Assembly: GCA_038322235.1 (NCBI GenBank) | Contig: JBBQFQ010000011.1 | Span: 45,296-109,295, forward strand | Origin: SZAS-18 sp038322235 | GTDB taxonomy: Bacteria > Verrucomicrobiota > Verrucomicrobiia > Chthoniobacterales > SZAS-18 | DNA: 64,000 nt | Reading direction: 5' to 3' | Shown here: piece after piece, positions 11,749 through 19,941 of the stretch | Numbering within the stretch: the stretch's first letter is position 1 | Layout: each line of letters begins with the position of its first letter | Program-made: the position numbers and the translations under genes | The notes under the pieces: generated by a model | The model's input: only the letters and a program-made list of their open reading frames with translations | Told to the model about the DNA's origin: nothing | The model's database searches: none

Positions 11749-12837
11749 TTATTTCCAGATCGGTCGATCCAGCCAGTATGGGTCAGCAATGCCGTCGCGA
11801 TAGGCCTGGAGGGCATCCGGGGAGGAATTCACCCGGAGGTTGCTGTAGCTCCCATCTTTGTTCTGCCAGCGCTCGTGCCAGAAAACGATCGCCTTGATCC
11901 GGTTGTATTCCGGTGACCGCATCGTGGCGAGCGCTTCGGAGATCCACGCCGCCTTGCTCCCCTTTTTAGGAAACTCCCCCACGCCCCATTCCACTACCAT
12001 TACCGGCTTCGCGGGGTGCAATTCCGAGACCGTTTGATACGGCCAGGCCAAGAGCGGCGTGAAGGTGCCCCACCGATCCCCGTTGTACTGCGGGCCGTAG
12101 AGACTGAATCCGACCCAGTCGCAATACTCCGAGCCGGGATCGTATTCCGCGGCCAGGTTCCACATGTCGAAGGGGTACGGATAGTTCATCAGGTGCAGCA
12201 CCCACTGGACGTTCCGGGCGCCGCGGGCGCGCACGCGGTCAACCACGTATCGAAATGCCCGGCGGTACGTGTCCGGTCCCTCAAAACCCGCGCCCTTGGA
12301 AAGCTTCTTTCCGGCTCCGTAGAAGAATCCGGACCAAGGGAACCAATTGCCGTTTGGCTCGTTTGCGAAGCTCACGACCATGGGTCCGGCGAAAGCTTTC
12401 GCTTCATCCCCCCAGCGGTCGATGTAGGCATCGTGCTTCCCTTCGAGAATGCTCGTGAGCGAGTAACGGTCCGGTCCTCGATTCTCCTCGTAGGGTCGAT
12501 CCCATGGTGACCAAAAGATAAGCGGCAGAGAACCATGTCTGGCGATGAGCCGAATGTTCGCGGCCGGAAACGACTGCTCGCCCCAGTAGCTCGATGACGC
12601 GACGATCGCCTGTCGTTTGCCGACCATCTTTTCAAACTCTTCGATCGCCTCGACGGAGACGGCGTCCTCCTTCTCGCCGAAGTCCATGTACGCGCCCGTA
12701 TAAGCACCCGTGGCGGGCAGGGCGAGTTGCGCCGCCTTCGGGGGCTCGATCCGAGGCGGGAGCGCGCGCGGGCACCCCGTGAGCACACTGGCCAGGCCCA
12801 ACAGGAAGAACAGACGGGGAAGCGCGGGGCGGGTCAT
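11749..12837 (-). CDS. GH26-like glycoside hydrolase lipoprotein
   Basis: A 362-residue lipoprotein (lipobox LTGC, Cys22) with a TIM-barrel resembling GH26 beta-mannanase-type enzymes. VSFANEPNGNWFPWSG carries the putative acid/base Glu160, and VMVVEWGVGEF the nucleophile Glu283. IFWHERW and the conserved Trp residues fit the substrate groove. Its ATG overlaps the stop of the polysaccharide synthase gene (ATGA at 12834-12837), so the two are probably translationally coupled. The likely job is trimming or releasing the polymer made by that synthase, as glycoside hydrolases often do in synthase-dependent export systems. The sugar specificity is unknown; beta-1,4-mannan and beta-1,3-xylan are activities known in GH26. 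Confidence 0.8.
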   Translation of the reverse strand: MTRPALPRLFFLLGLASVLTGCPRALPPRIEPPKAAQLALPATGAYTGAYMDFGEKEDAVSVEAIEEFEKMVGKRQAIVASSSYWGEQSFPAANIRLIARHGSLPLIFWSPWDRPYEENRGPDRYSLTSILEGKHDAYIDRWGDEAKAFAGPMVVSFANEPNGNWFPWSGFFYGAGKKLSKGAGFEGPDTYRRAFRYVVDRVRARGARNVQWVLHLMNYPYPFDMWNLAAEYDPGSEYCDWVGFSLYGPQYNGDRWGTFTPLLAWPYQTVSELHPAKPVMVVEWGVGEFPKKGSKAAWISEALATMRSPEYNRIKAIVFWHERWQNKDGSYSNLRVNSSPDALQAYRDGIADPYWLDRPIWK

Positions 12838-15800
12838 CGAGTCGGCGCAGCGCTTTGGCGCACGTTCAGCCGGGCGTCAACGCTCGCGGTCCGCTCCAGC
12901 TTTCCCCAACCCACTAGGGCGCCGTGCAGCGCGCGCTTGATGGCCTTCCACACGACGTAGCTGAGAAGGACCCGATAGATCACCCGCATCGGGATGATGA
13001 TCCACGCGCGCCAGAGCGGTTCGCGTTCGAGGGCGCAGGCGACCACGGCGAGCAGCATGTCGATGGCGAGATACGCGATCAGATAGGGGAGCACCGCGGC
13101 CCCGTTCCCGAGGAGGAACGAGACCAGGAGCCCGAAATCGACGAACGGGGTCAGCGCAACGAGCAGGATTTGGAAGAACCAGATGCTCGGAAGACTAAAA
13201 AGCCCCAGCGCACCGAAGCGCGGGTTAAAGGTCATGTCCCGGTGCTTCCAGAGGCTCTGCATCGTCCCGAACGCCCACCGAAACCGCTGTTTTGAGAGAT
13301 CGGCAAATGTCTCTGGCGCCTCGGTGTGCGCAAGCGCGGCCGGGGTATAGGCAATCCGCCACCCGGCGCGATGCAACGCGAGCGTGAGGTCAGTGTCCTC
13401 CGCCAGGGTGTCGTGGGAAATCCCCCCGACTGAACGCACCGCACTCACGCGCAGCGCGCTGATCGCACCCGGTACGACGGTGATGCAATTCCATTTTGCA
13501 TAGGCCCTTCGATCGAGGTTGAAGCCGCAAATGTATTCCAGCGCCTGGCAGCGGGCGATCAGCGAGCGCGGGTTCCCCACCTTGGCGTGGCCGGAGACAG
13601 CCCCGGTCTTCTCGTCGCGCATCGGCTGCACGAGCTGACCGATCGTCTCGCGCGTGAACTGCGTATCGGCGTCCAGCAAGACGACGAGATCATGCTTCGC
13701 TTCGCGGAATCCCCGGTCGAGCGCGCTTGCCTTGCCGCCATTCGGCTGATCGATCAGGCGGACCCGCCCGTCGTGCGTCGCGAGGTCGGCGACGATGGCC
13801 GCCGTCCCGTCCACCGAGCCGTCGTTGATAACCAGCACTTCGATCTCACCGGTGTAGTCCGTCTCCAGGACGGAGCGCATGGTCGATGCGATGACCTTGG
13901 CCTCATTGTAGGCGGCAATCAGGACGGTGACCGGAGGCTGAAAGTCGCCCACCGGGGCTTGATCCCAGCGAAACCGGCTCGCGAGCCAGAGGACGAGGAT
14001 CGTCCGGAGGAGAACGAGCAAGGTCGCGATGAGGAGCAGCGTCCACGCGAACGATTCCAACGCGTGAAACACCCGGAACCCCACGCCGGCGACGAAGCGG
14101 ACGACGGTCTGCCGGCCGCCCTCGAGGGGGGGCATGGTGTCCGCATACGATTTCCCCAGCAACTCGTGCACCGGGACGATGACGTCCCCGCGCGTTTGGA
14201 GATAGTCAATAATCTGCGTCAGGGCGTTGAGCGTTTGTTCCCGGTCACCACCTGCATCGTGCAGGAGAACGACATTCCCGCCCGCGGCCCGGCCCTGTTT
14301 TGCCCGTTCGACGATCTTGTCCACGCCATCTCGCGCCCAGTCCATCGTGTCGACGTCTTCGAGCGCGATCATGTAGCCGAGACTCTGGGCGAGACTCAGA
14401 GGGCGAATCTCGTCGAGCTTCGTGGGGTGCGAGTCCGCGTTGTAGGGCGGTCGAAAGAGAAGCGTTGAGCGGCCGGTGACGGTTTCGATCAGTCGCTGTG
14501 TGGCATTCAGCTCAAGGCGCACCTGCCGATCTGACATGAGGGCGACGTTTCCGTGCGTGTAGGTGTGATTTCCAAGTTCGTGACCTTCGTCGACGATCCG
14601 ACGTACGAGCCCCGGATAAAGTTCGGCGCGACTGCCGACGATGAAAAACGTGGCTTTGACGCCCTCCCGTTTCAGGACGTCAAGGATCATTGGCGTCCAG
14701 GTCGGGTCTGGCCCGTCGTCGAACGTCAGTGCGACCTTGCGGCGGTCTGGACCACTTCCTTCCCGGTAGAGCGTCGTGTAGGCGGGGAACGAAGTGTACG
14801 TGCACTGCACCCTGCCGTCCGCCGAGATTTCCAGCGCACGGCTGCCATCCTCCCGCTCGGTATTAATGCTAACGATGGCGCCCCGGCCGATTCCGGTGAT
14901 CTCCTCCCCGGGAACGATCCTTTCCAATGCCGTGAGGAGCGTGGGATCGAGCTTCGCTGGAAGTCGGAGCGCAGCCCAAATGGCCGGGTCTTCGCCGCCG
15001 ATCCGGTCGATCGCGACGCCTCCGAACCCTCGGCGACGCGACGTTTGCACCTGATTCAGAAACGTCACGGAATCCTGGAACCAGACCGTGTGTTTCGTCC
15101 CGTCCTTGTCGAGGTAGGTGAAGTTTGGTTCGAAAGCCGGCCCCGCGACGCGCAAACCCTCCTTCCGAATCTCGTCGAGGCCCGCATAGTCGGCCCGGCT
15201 CATCGCCTCGACGAATGAAATATACTGTCCCCGCGCTTCGCCCTCGGACCAGTCGAATCCACCCGTTCCGAGGACCGCAATCCACTGCGAGGGCTCACCG
15301 TATCCAGCGGCGGTCTCCAGCCAGCCCTCGAACCATTCCTTCGAGGCAGTGGGCCCCGCCGCATCGCCATCGGAGTTCTCCCCGTGCAGGACGGCGAGGA
15401 AGTGGTCGACGATTGGGCTTAGTTTTTCGAGTTGGAAAGAGACAAGATCCTCTCCCATCGGGACACTCATCCAGAACTCGCAACCACGGGCGCGGAGCGC
15501 CGTCGAGAGCTCGGAGTAGAAATCCGTCAAAGCGTCATTGTGGGTGGGATCCACCTGCTGGAAGTCGACCAAGATCCCGCCCGCCTTCGAAGCGCTCACG
15601 CGCCCGGCGATATCCTCGATGAACGCCGCGCGCGCCTCGGGCGGAGCGAGCGCGAGCCACTCGACGGGCTCGGGGATCCGGCCACCTCCCTCGCCTGCGA
15701 CGTTCGAGAGGATCGGCATCACAATCACGCCCTTCGTCGCGGCAAAGATGTCGAGCCCGGTATCCGCCTCCTCCTTGATCGAGACGCGGGCGTCCGTCCA

Positions 15801-16280
15801 GCGGACGGTGTAACGTTCCACGGCGATGTGCGTCAGTTGATCGGCGTGCGCTGCGAACGACGCGAGGCTCGATTGATCCCAGTCCCCATAGTAGGCCACG
15901 CGGATCTCCGGAATGTCTGTTCCGGGTTGGACGACGCTGCGGCGTTTTTCCGCCGGCGTCCGGGCGCGGCGGGCTGTCTTCTGGCTTTCGGCGAGACGTT
16001 TGAATTTCAACCAGGTCGGGGTGCGCGCGCCGGGATTCGCCCCCGCGATGTCGGCGGGTCGCTGCAGAGCCTTGAGCTCTTCCTTGATCTTTGCGACGGA
16101 CGTCGGGAGACGCAGCCAGGGTGTGACGAGCAAAGATTGGATGAACCAGGCTGCTCCCGCGAGAAAGAGGAGTCCGAATAGCACCAAGCCCACCCGAATC
16201 CTAGGCCATCGCCGTCCGGCAGGGTCGAGGAACACGAACGCCGACTTCGTGCCGGAGCTGTGAGATTTCGGGATTGGCAT
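12834..16280 (-). CDS. polysaccharide synthase fusion: GH18-like, NodB deacetylase, GT2
   Basis: A 1148-residue membrane protein combining three enzymes. An N-terminal anchor (residues 29-51) leads to a GH18/chitinase-like barrel (about 125-435) whose strand-4 motif reads GGILVDFQQVD, with Gln241 where GH18 enzymes have the catalytic Glu. A NodB polysaccharide deacetylase follows (about 513-705), with TFDDGPDP, the metal His pair in NHTYTHGN, and RPPYN. A helix (742-766) precedes a processive GT2 domain (783-1010) with NDGSVDGT, LLDADTQF, EDTDLTL and QRFRW, then about four C-terminal helices. The GT2 plus deacetylase content parallels PgaC and PgaB of poly-GlcNAc synthesis, so a partly deacetylated amino-polysaccharide is the best guess. 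The downstream GH26-like gene overlaps by 4 nt. Confidence 0.9.
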   Translation of the reverse strand: MPIPKSHSSGTKSAFVFLDPAGRRWPRIRVGLVLFGLLFLAGAAWFIQSLLVTPWLRLPTSVAKIKEELKALQRPADIAGANPGARTPTWLKFKRLAESQKTARRARTPAEKRRSVVQPGTDIPEIRVAYYGDWDQSSLASFAAHADQLTHIAVERYTVRWTDARVSIKEEADTGLDIFAATKGVIVMPILSNVAGEGGGRIPEPVEWLALAPPEARAAFIEDIAGRVSASKAGGILVDFQQVDPTHNDALTDFYSELSTALRARGCEFWMSVPMGEDLVSFQLEKLSPIVDHFLAVLHGENSDGDAAGPTASKEWFEGWLETAAGYGEPSQWIAVLGTGGFDWSEGEARGQYISFVEAMSRADYAGLDEIRKEGLRVAGPAFEPNFTYLDKDGTKHTVWFQDSVTFLNQVQTSRRRGFGGVAIDRIGGEDPAIWAALRLPAKLDPTLLTALERIVPGEEITGIGRGAIVSINTEREDGSRALEISADGRVQCTYTSFPAYTTLYREGSGPDRRKVALTFDDGPDPTWTPMILDVLKREGVKATFFIVGSRAELYPGLVRRIVDEGHELGNHTYTHGNVALMSDRQVRLELNATQRLIETVTGRSTLLFRPPYNADSHPTKLDEIRPLSLAQSLGYMIALEDVDTMDWARDGVDKIVERAKQGRAAGGNVVLLHDAGGDREQTLNALTQIIDYLQTRGDVIVPVHELLGKSYADTMPPLEGGRQTVVRFVAGVGFRVFHALESFAWTLLLIATLLVLLRTILVLWLASRFRWDQAPVGDFQPPVTVLIAAYNEAKVIASTMRSVLETDYTGEIEVLVINDGSVDGTAAIVADLATHDGRVRLIDQPNGGKASALDRGFREAKHDLVVLLDADTQFTRETIGQLVQPMRDEKTGAVSGHAKVGNPRSLIARCQALEYICGFNLDRRAYAKWNCITVVPGAISALRVSAVRSVGGISHDTLAEDTDLTLALHRAGWRIAYTPAALAHTEAPETFADLSKQRFRWAFGTMQSLWKHRDMTFNPRFGALGLFSLPSIWFFQILLVALTPFVDFGLLVSFLLGNGAAVLPYLIAYLAIDMLLAVVACALEREPLWRAWIIIPMRVIYRVLLSYVVWKAIKRALHGALVGWGKLERTASVDARLNVRQSAAPTR

Positions 16281-16385
16281 GGGATCGCGATGAGCTGAGA
16301 CGGTGCCCCGGATGCTTTGTTCAGTCCATCCGCGTCCGCGAGCGTGGGGTTCCGGCAGGTTTGCGGATGCGACGCGCGAGCCGCG

Positions 16386-16967
16386 TCAGCCAGCCCGCGA
16401 TCGGGCGAGGATCTCGGAAAGAGCTTCCATGGGCAGCCCCATGACATTGGTCTTACTTCCCTGCATGCGGGAGATGATCCGGTCGCCATGCTCCTGAGCC
16501 GCGTAAGCGCCGGCTTTGTCGAGTGGCTCGATGAGCGCCAGGTAGTCGCGGACCGCGGCGGCGTCGAGTTGGCGGAACGTGACCGCCGTGACGATGTCGA
16601 AGATTCGGCAGCGGCCGCGGTGGGCCAGACAGACCGCGGTGATGACCCGGTGGGTCCGACCCTGCAACTCGGAAATCATCCGCGCAGCGTCAATCAGGTC
16701 CCGTGGCTTGCCGTACGATCGGCCGTCGAGGGTCACGACGGTGTCCGCGCCGAGTACGATTGACGTCGGTTCGCGCCGAAGCGCCACGGCCCGCGCTTTT
16801 CGCAGCGCGTTGAGCCGCGCCAACTCCCGGGGCGTGAAATCGGGGGATTCGCTTTCCTCGACCCCGTGAGGAGGATCGACTTCGAAGTGATACCCGGACT
16901 CCTGGAGGAGAAAGATGCGTCGGGGTGAAGTGGAGGCGAGAATCAGGTGCGGCGATTCAGCGCTCAT
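16386..16967 (-). CDS. maf: Maf-family nucleotide pyrophosphatase
   Basis: A 193-residue cytoplasmic nucleoside triphosphate pyrophosphatase (Maf/HAM1-like) that hydrolyses non-canonical or excess dTTP/UTP-type nucleotides. Typical motifs are LILASTSPRR at the N-terminus, GADTVV with the catalytic Asp, GKP, and LDKAGAYAAQEHG, followed by GSKTNVMGLP near the end. Length is standard for the family. Its start overlaps the stop of the kinase gene by ATGA (16964-16967), indicating coupling. The polysaccharide synthase gene starts 105 nt downstream on the same strand. Confidence 0.93.
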   Translation of the reverse strand: MSAESPHLILASTSPRRIFLLQESGYHFEVDPPHGVEESESPDFTPRELARLNALRKARAVALRREPTSIVLGADTVVTLDGRSYGKPRDLIDAARMISELQGRTHRVITAVCLAHRGRCRIFDIVTAVTFRQLDAAAVRDYLALIEPLDKAGAYAAQEHGDRIISRMQGSKTNVMGLPMEALSEILARSRAG

Positions 16968-19804
16968 TCGACGGCGAGCTGAAATTCCAACGCTCCGACC
17001 CGCAGCCTCTGACCGCCCACGAGTGGGGCGATTTCTCCCGCGCCCAAGGCGATTGAATCCACCTGCACCGCGCCGTTTCCGTCGAGATTCTCCAACCAGA
17101 AGTGGCCGAGGTAATGGTGGACGTATCCCTGCAGCGGCTGCAGCCCGGTGGCCAGAGGAAAGGAGAGCGGAAGGGCCGGATCCGCTCCGAAAGCGAGGCT
17201 CGCGAGCAGCCAGACCGCCCGGCGGAGCGCCGGAGCCGTTTTTGTCGTAAACATCACGCCTCCCACCGCTGTCGGATCGATTGCGATCGACGGCGGGGGC
17301 TGAATGGACGTGGGCGAACTAACGCCCGTCCACCCGGTGAGATTCTCGATTTGGGGAGAGCCAGTCGGTGAGCCTGGCAGGATATGGAAATCGACCCGAA
17401 AGCGCGTGTCGAGCGCGAGATGACCGCGCTCGGGCAGCGGCTCGCCCGTTGCGTTCTTTGGCAGCGGCCGCCCGTCGAGTTCCGTCCCGTTTGAAGTCTC
17501 CGAATCGCACGCGAAGAGATGCCCGCCGCGGCGGCGCAGCGCGCAATGCACCTTGCTGAGCCGGCGACTCAGTTCGTCGTTCTCCGGGGTCCGCGGCAGA
17601 AACCACGAGACGAGGTCCGCGTCCGCCGGCGATCGGCCGATCCGGAATTCGTCGCGGGCGACGATCCGGAGCGGAGCCAATGGGACCTCTCCGGCCGCCG
17701 CGCTGATCGCGGTCAACGTCAAGACGACGCCCGCCTGGTGCGCGGTCAATAACTTGGGGGGGACGCGCAGCAGTTGGAGCCGCGGCATCGGTGGCTTGGC
17801 GGCGCGACTGACGAACGACTGCGACCGGAGCGCCTGCACGAACTCGGCGCTCGTCGCAAATGCCGGCGCTTCGTCCCCGCGAGCGCGCCGGAGCGCCGCA
17901 TTGCCTTCTTCCCCGAGGGCGGAAATCGGGGCCAGATTTCCCTTGTCGCGCCGGGGCCGGGGTCGTCCCAGAAGTTCGCAGATCAGACCGACCAGTTCCC
18001 GCTGGTAGAAGCGATTGAGTTCTGCCGGTTCATCCGGAGGCATCGCAATCGTGCGCGACGCGGGAACGACCATGGTCAGGTCAAAGGCCTGGTCGTCAGG
18101 ATTCGGCGGCGTGTGGTGGATGCCGAAGAGGCTGACCTTGAGCGCCGGGCTCAACGACGCGTTGAACGGCGTGGTGGCTTCCGTTCCGGGGAGCGCGATG
18201 CCTTGCGGCGTGAGTTCCAAGCCCGTGATCCGCCGACCGGCCGCGTGATCGATGGCTTCCGCGATGGGCTCAATCAGATAAATAAGTTCGGGTCGGGGCA
18301 GCTGACCGCGCGAGCGCAAGCGATCGGCGAGGGTTGTCCCCCCGGTCCACTCCATGACCACAAGCGTTCCGCCGTTCCAGGCCTCGAGAGCCACCACGTT
18401 CAAGAGGTGCGGATGCGGCTCGTTTCGGAGTCGGGAAAGCCGCTGAAGGAGTTCCTGTCTTCCCACGATTTCGCTCGCTTCAGGCGCCGGCAGGACCCGC
18501 ACGGACACCGGGCGGCCGGTCGCCATGTCTTCGGACAGAAAGGTGTCGTGGGGGGGCTGTGAAGTCAGCAGAGCGCCGATTTTATATCGCCGCGCCACCA
18601 GCACTCCCGGCGCGGGCTTGGGCCCGTCCGCCGCGCCGCTTCGGGCGGCAGGGGGCGGCGCGAGGGTGACATCGTCGAGCGCCGTGGGGTCCAGCGCTTC
18701 CGCCGCTCTCGCCGGGGGCGGGGGCGGGGGCGGCGGGGCGCTCGGGATCGGAATGCGGACGGGAGCCCTCGGCAGAGAGATCGGGATGGAAGGCGGAGCG
18801 GCCGTGGCAGCGGCATCGTCGACGAGGATCGTCGCGTCGGACGGCGTCGTGGCATTTCCCAACTTGAGCACGGCCCCCGAATCGGCCGCCAGCGTCGGCT
18901 CGATCTCGGCTATCGTCCCAGAAGCAGACCGGGAACGAGTCGTCTCGATGATCGGAACGGTCCGCAGACACTGCTCAATCATTCCCCGAAGGTCCACCGG
19001 ATCGCGCGGGCGCTGATCCCGATCTTTCTCCAGCATCTTCCCAAGCAAGGCAATCACCTCCGGCGGGTAGGCGGCGAGCAGTTCCCACGGTGGAGGCCGG
19101 TCCATTTGTTGCGCCATCACTTGAGGGATGGTGCCGGAGTACATGACTTTGCCGGTCAGCGAGTACCAGAGGGTCGCGCCGAGGGAGTAGACATCCGATC
19201 GGGTGTCGAGCGGCTTTTCCTCGATCTGTTCGGGGCTCGCGTAGTCGGGAGTGCCCACGAATCCCATCGTCAGCGCCTTCACGTCCTCGCCGCCTTCCTC
19301 TGCGGTCGCCTTGGCCAGGCCGAAATCAATGAGCTTGACGATCATCTCGCCGTACTCGTCGACGAGCATGATGTTCGCCGGCTTCAAGTCCCGATGGACA
19401 AGTTTCTCGCGCTGCGCCGCCGCGAGGGCGCGGGACACCTGCAGGGCGATCTCGAGAACTTCTCGGACCGGGAGCACGCCTTCGCGTTTGACCCGGGCCT
19501 GGAGCGTCTCGCCCTGGACGAACTCCATCGAGTAAAAATACGAATTCCCGTCCTGCCCGAGATGGTAGACGCTCGCGACGTTCGGGTGACGGATTCGAGC
19601 GGCCGCGCGCGCTTCCCGGAGGAAGCGTTCGCGGGCCATGTTCGAATGCAGAAATTGCGCGTTAATGACCTTGAGGCAGACCTCCGACCGAAGGTTCGTA
19701 TCGAACGCCTTGTACGTGATTCCCATCGCGCCGCGGCCAAGCTCGAACGGCTTGCCATCCGGGCGCAGAACGACTTCGTAATGTTGGTATCGGAGCGTGG
19801 CCAT
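16964..19804 (-). CDS. Ser/Thr protein kinase with pseudokinase and FHA domains
   Basis: A 946-residue protein. The first domain (about 15-285) is an active-looking PknB-type kinase: Gly loop GRGAMGITY, Lys45 in EVCLKV, HRDLKPAN at 137-144, DFG at 160-162, and SPE in the activation segment. A Pro-rich linker (343-366) leads to a second kinase-like fold (about 405-665) that lacks HRD (TGLELTPQG in its place) and has LFG instead of DFG, so it is probably a pseudokinase. An FHA domain (about 710-805) shows FRIGRS and RRLSKVHCALRRRGG, then SNGTELDG. A second, degenerate FHA-like module ends the protein. No membrane segment is obvious. FHA domains bind phospho-Thr, so self-recognition or docking of substrates is likely. 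Divergent from another kinase gene. Confidence 0.88.
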   Translation of the reverse strand: MATLRYQHYEVVLRPDGKPFELGRGAMGITYKAFDTNLRSEVCLKVINAQFLHSNMARERFLREARAAARIRHPNVASVYHLGQDGNSYFYSMEFVQGETLQARVKREGVLPVREVLEIALQVSRALAAAQREKLVHRDLKPANIMLVDEYGEMIVKLIDFGLAKATAEEGGEDVKALTMGFVGTPDYASPEQIEEKPLDTRSDVYSLGATLWYSLTGKVMYSGTIPQVMAQQMDRPPPWELLAAYPPEVIALLGKMLEKDRDQRPRDPVDLRGMIEQCLRTVPIIETTRSRSASGTIAEIEPTLAADSGAVLKLGNATTPSDATILVDDAAATAAPPSIPISLPRAPVRIPIPSAPPPPPPPPARAAEALDPTALDDVTLAPPPAARSGAADGPKPAPGVLVARRYKIGALLTSQPPHDTFLSEDMATGRPVSVRVLPAPEASEIVGRQELLQRLSRLRNEPHPHLLNVVALEAWNGGTLVVMEWTGGTTLADRLRSRGQLPRPELIYLIEPIAEAIDHAAGRRITGLELTPQGIALPGTEATTPFNASLSPALKVSLFGIHHTPPNPDDQAFDLTMVVPASRTIAMPPDEPAELNRFYQRELVGLICELLGRPRPRRDKGNLAPISALGEEGNAALRRARGDEAPAFATSAEFVQALRSQSFVSRAAKPPMPRLQLLRVPPKLLTAHQAGVVLTLTAISAAAGEVPLAPLRIVARDEFRIGRSPADADLVSWFLPRTPENDELSRRLSKVHCALRRRGGHLFACDSETSNGTELDGRPLPKNATGEPLPERGHLALDTRFRVDFHILPGSPTGSPQIENLTGWTGVSSPTSIQPPPSIAIDPTAVGGVMFTTKTAPALRRAVWLLASLAFGADPALPLSFPLATGLQPLQGYVHHYLGHFWLENLDGNGAVQVDSIALGAGEIAPLVGGQRLRVGALEFQLAVE

Positions 19805-19941
19805 CGTTCAGGGGATCGCGCTCGATGTAACAGCGCGTGGTCGTGACGCGAAAGAACAAATCGCGCAAAGATTATCGCGCGCGGGACTTGGCAGACCGCG
19901 CGGGAGTGTCTATCAAGGCAGGCTCCGGTACCCCACGCATC

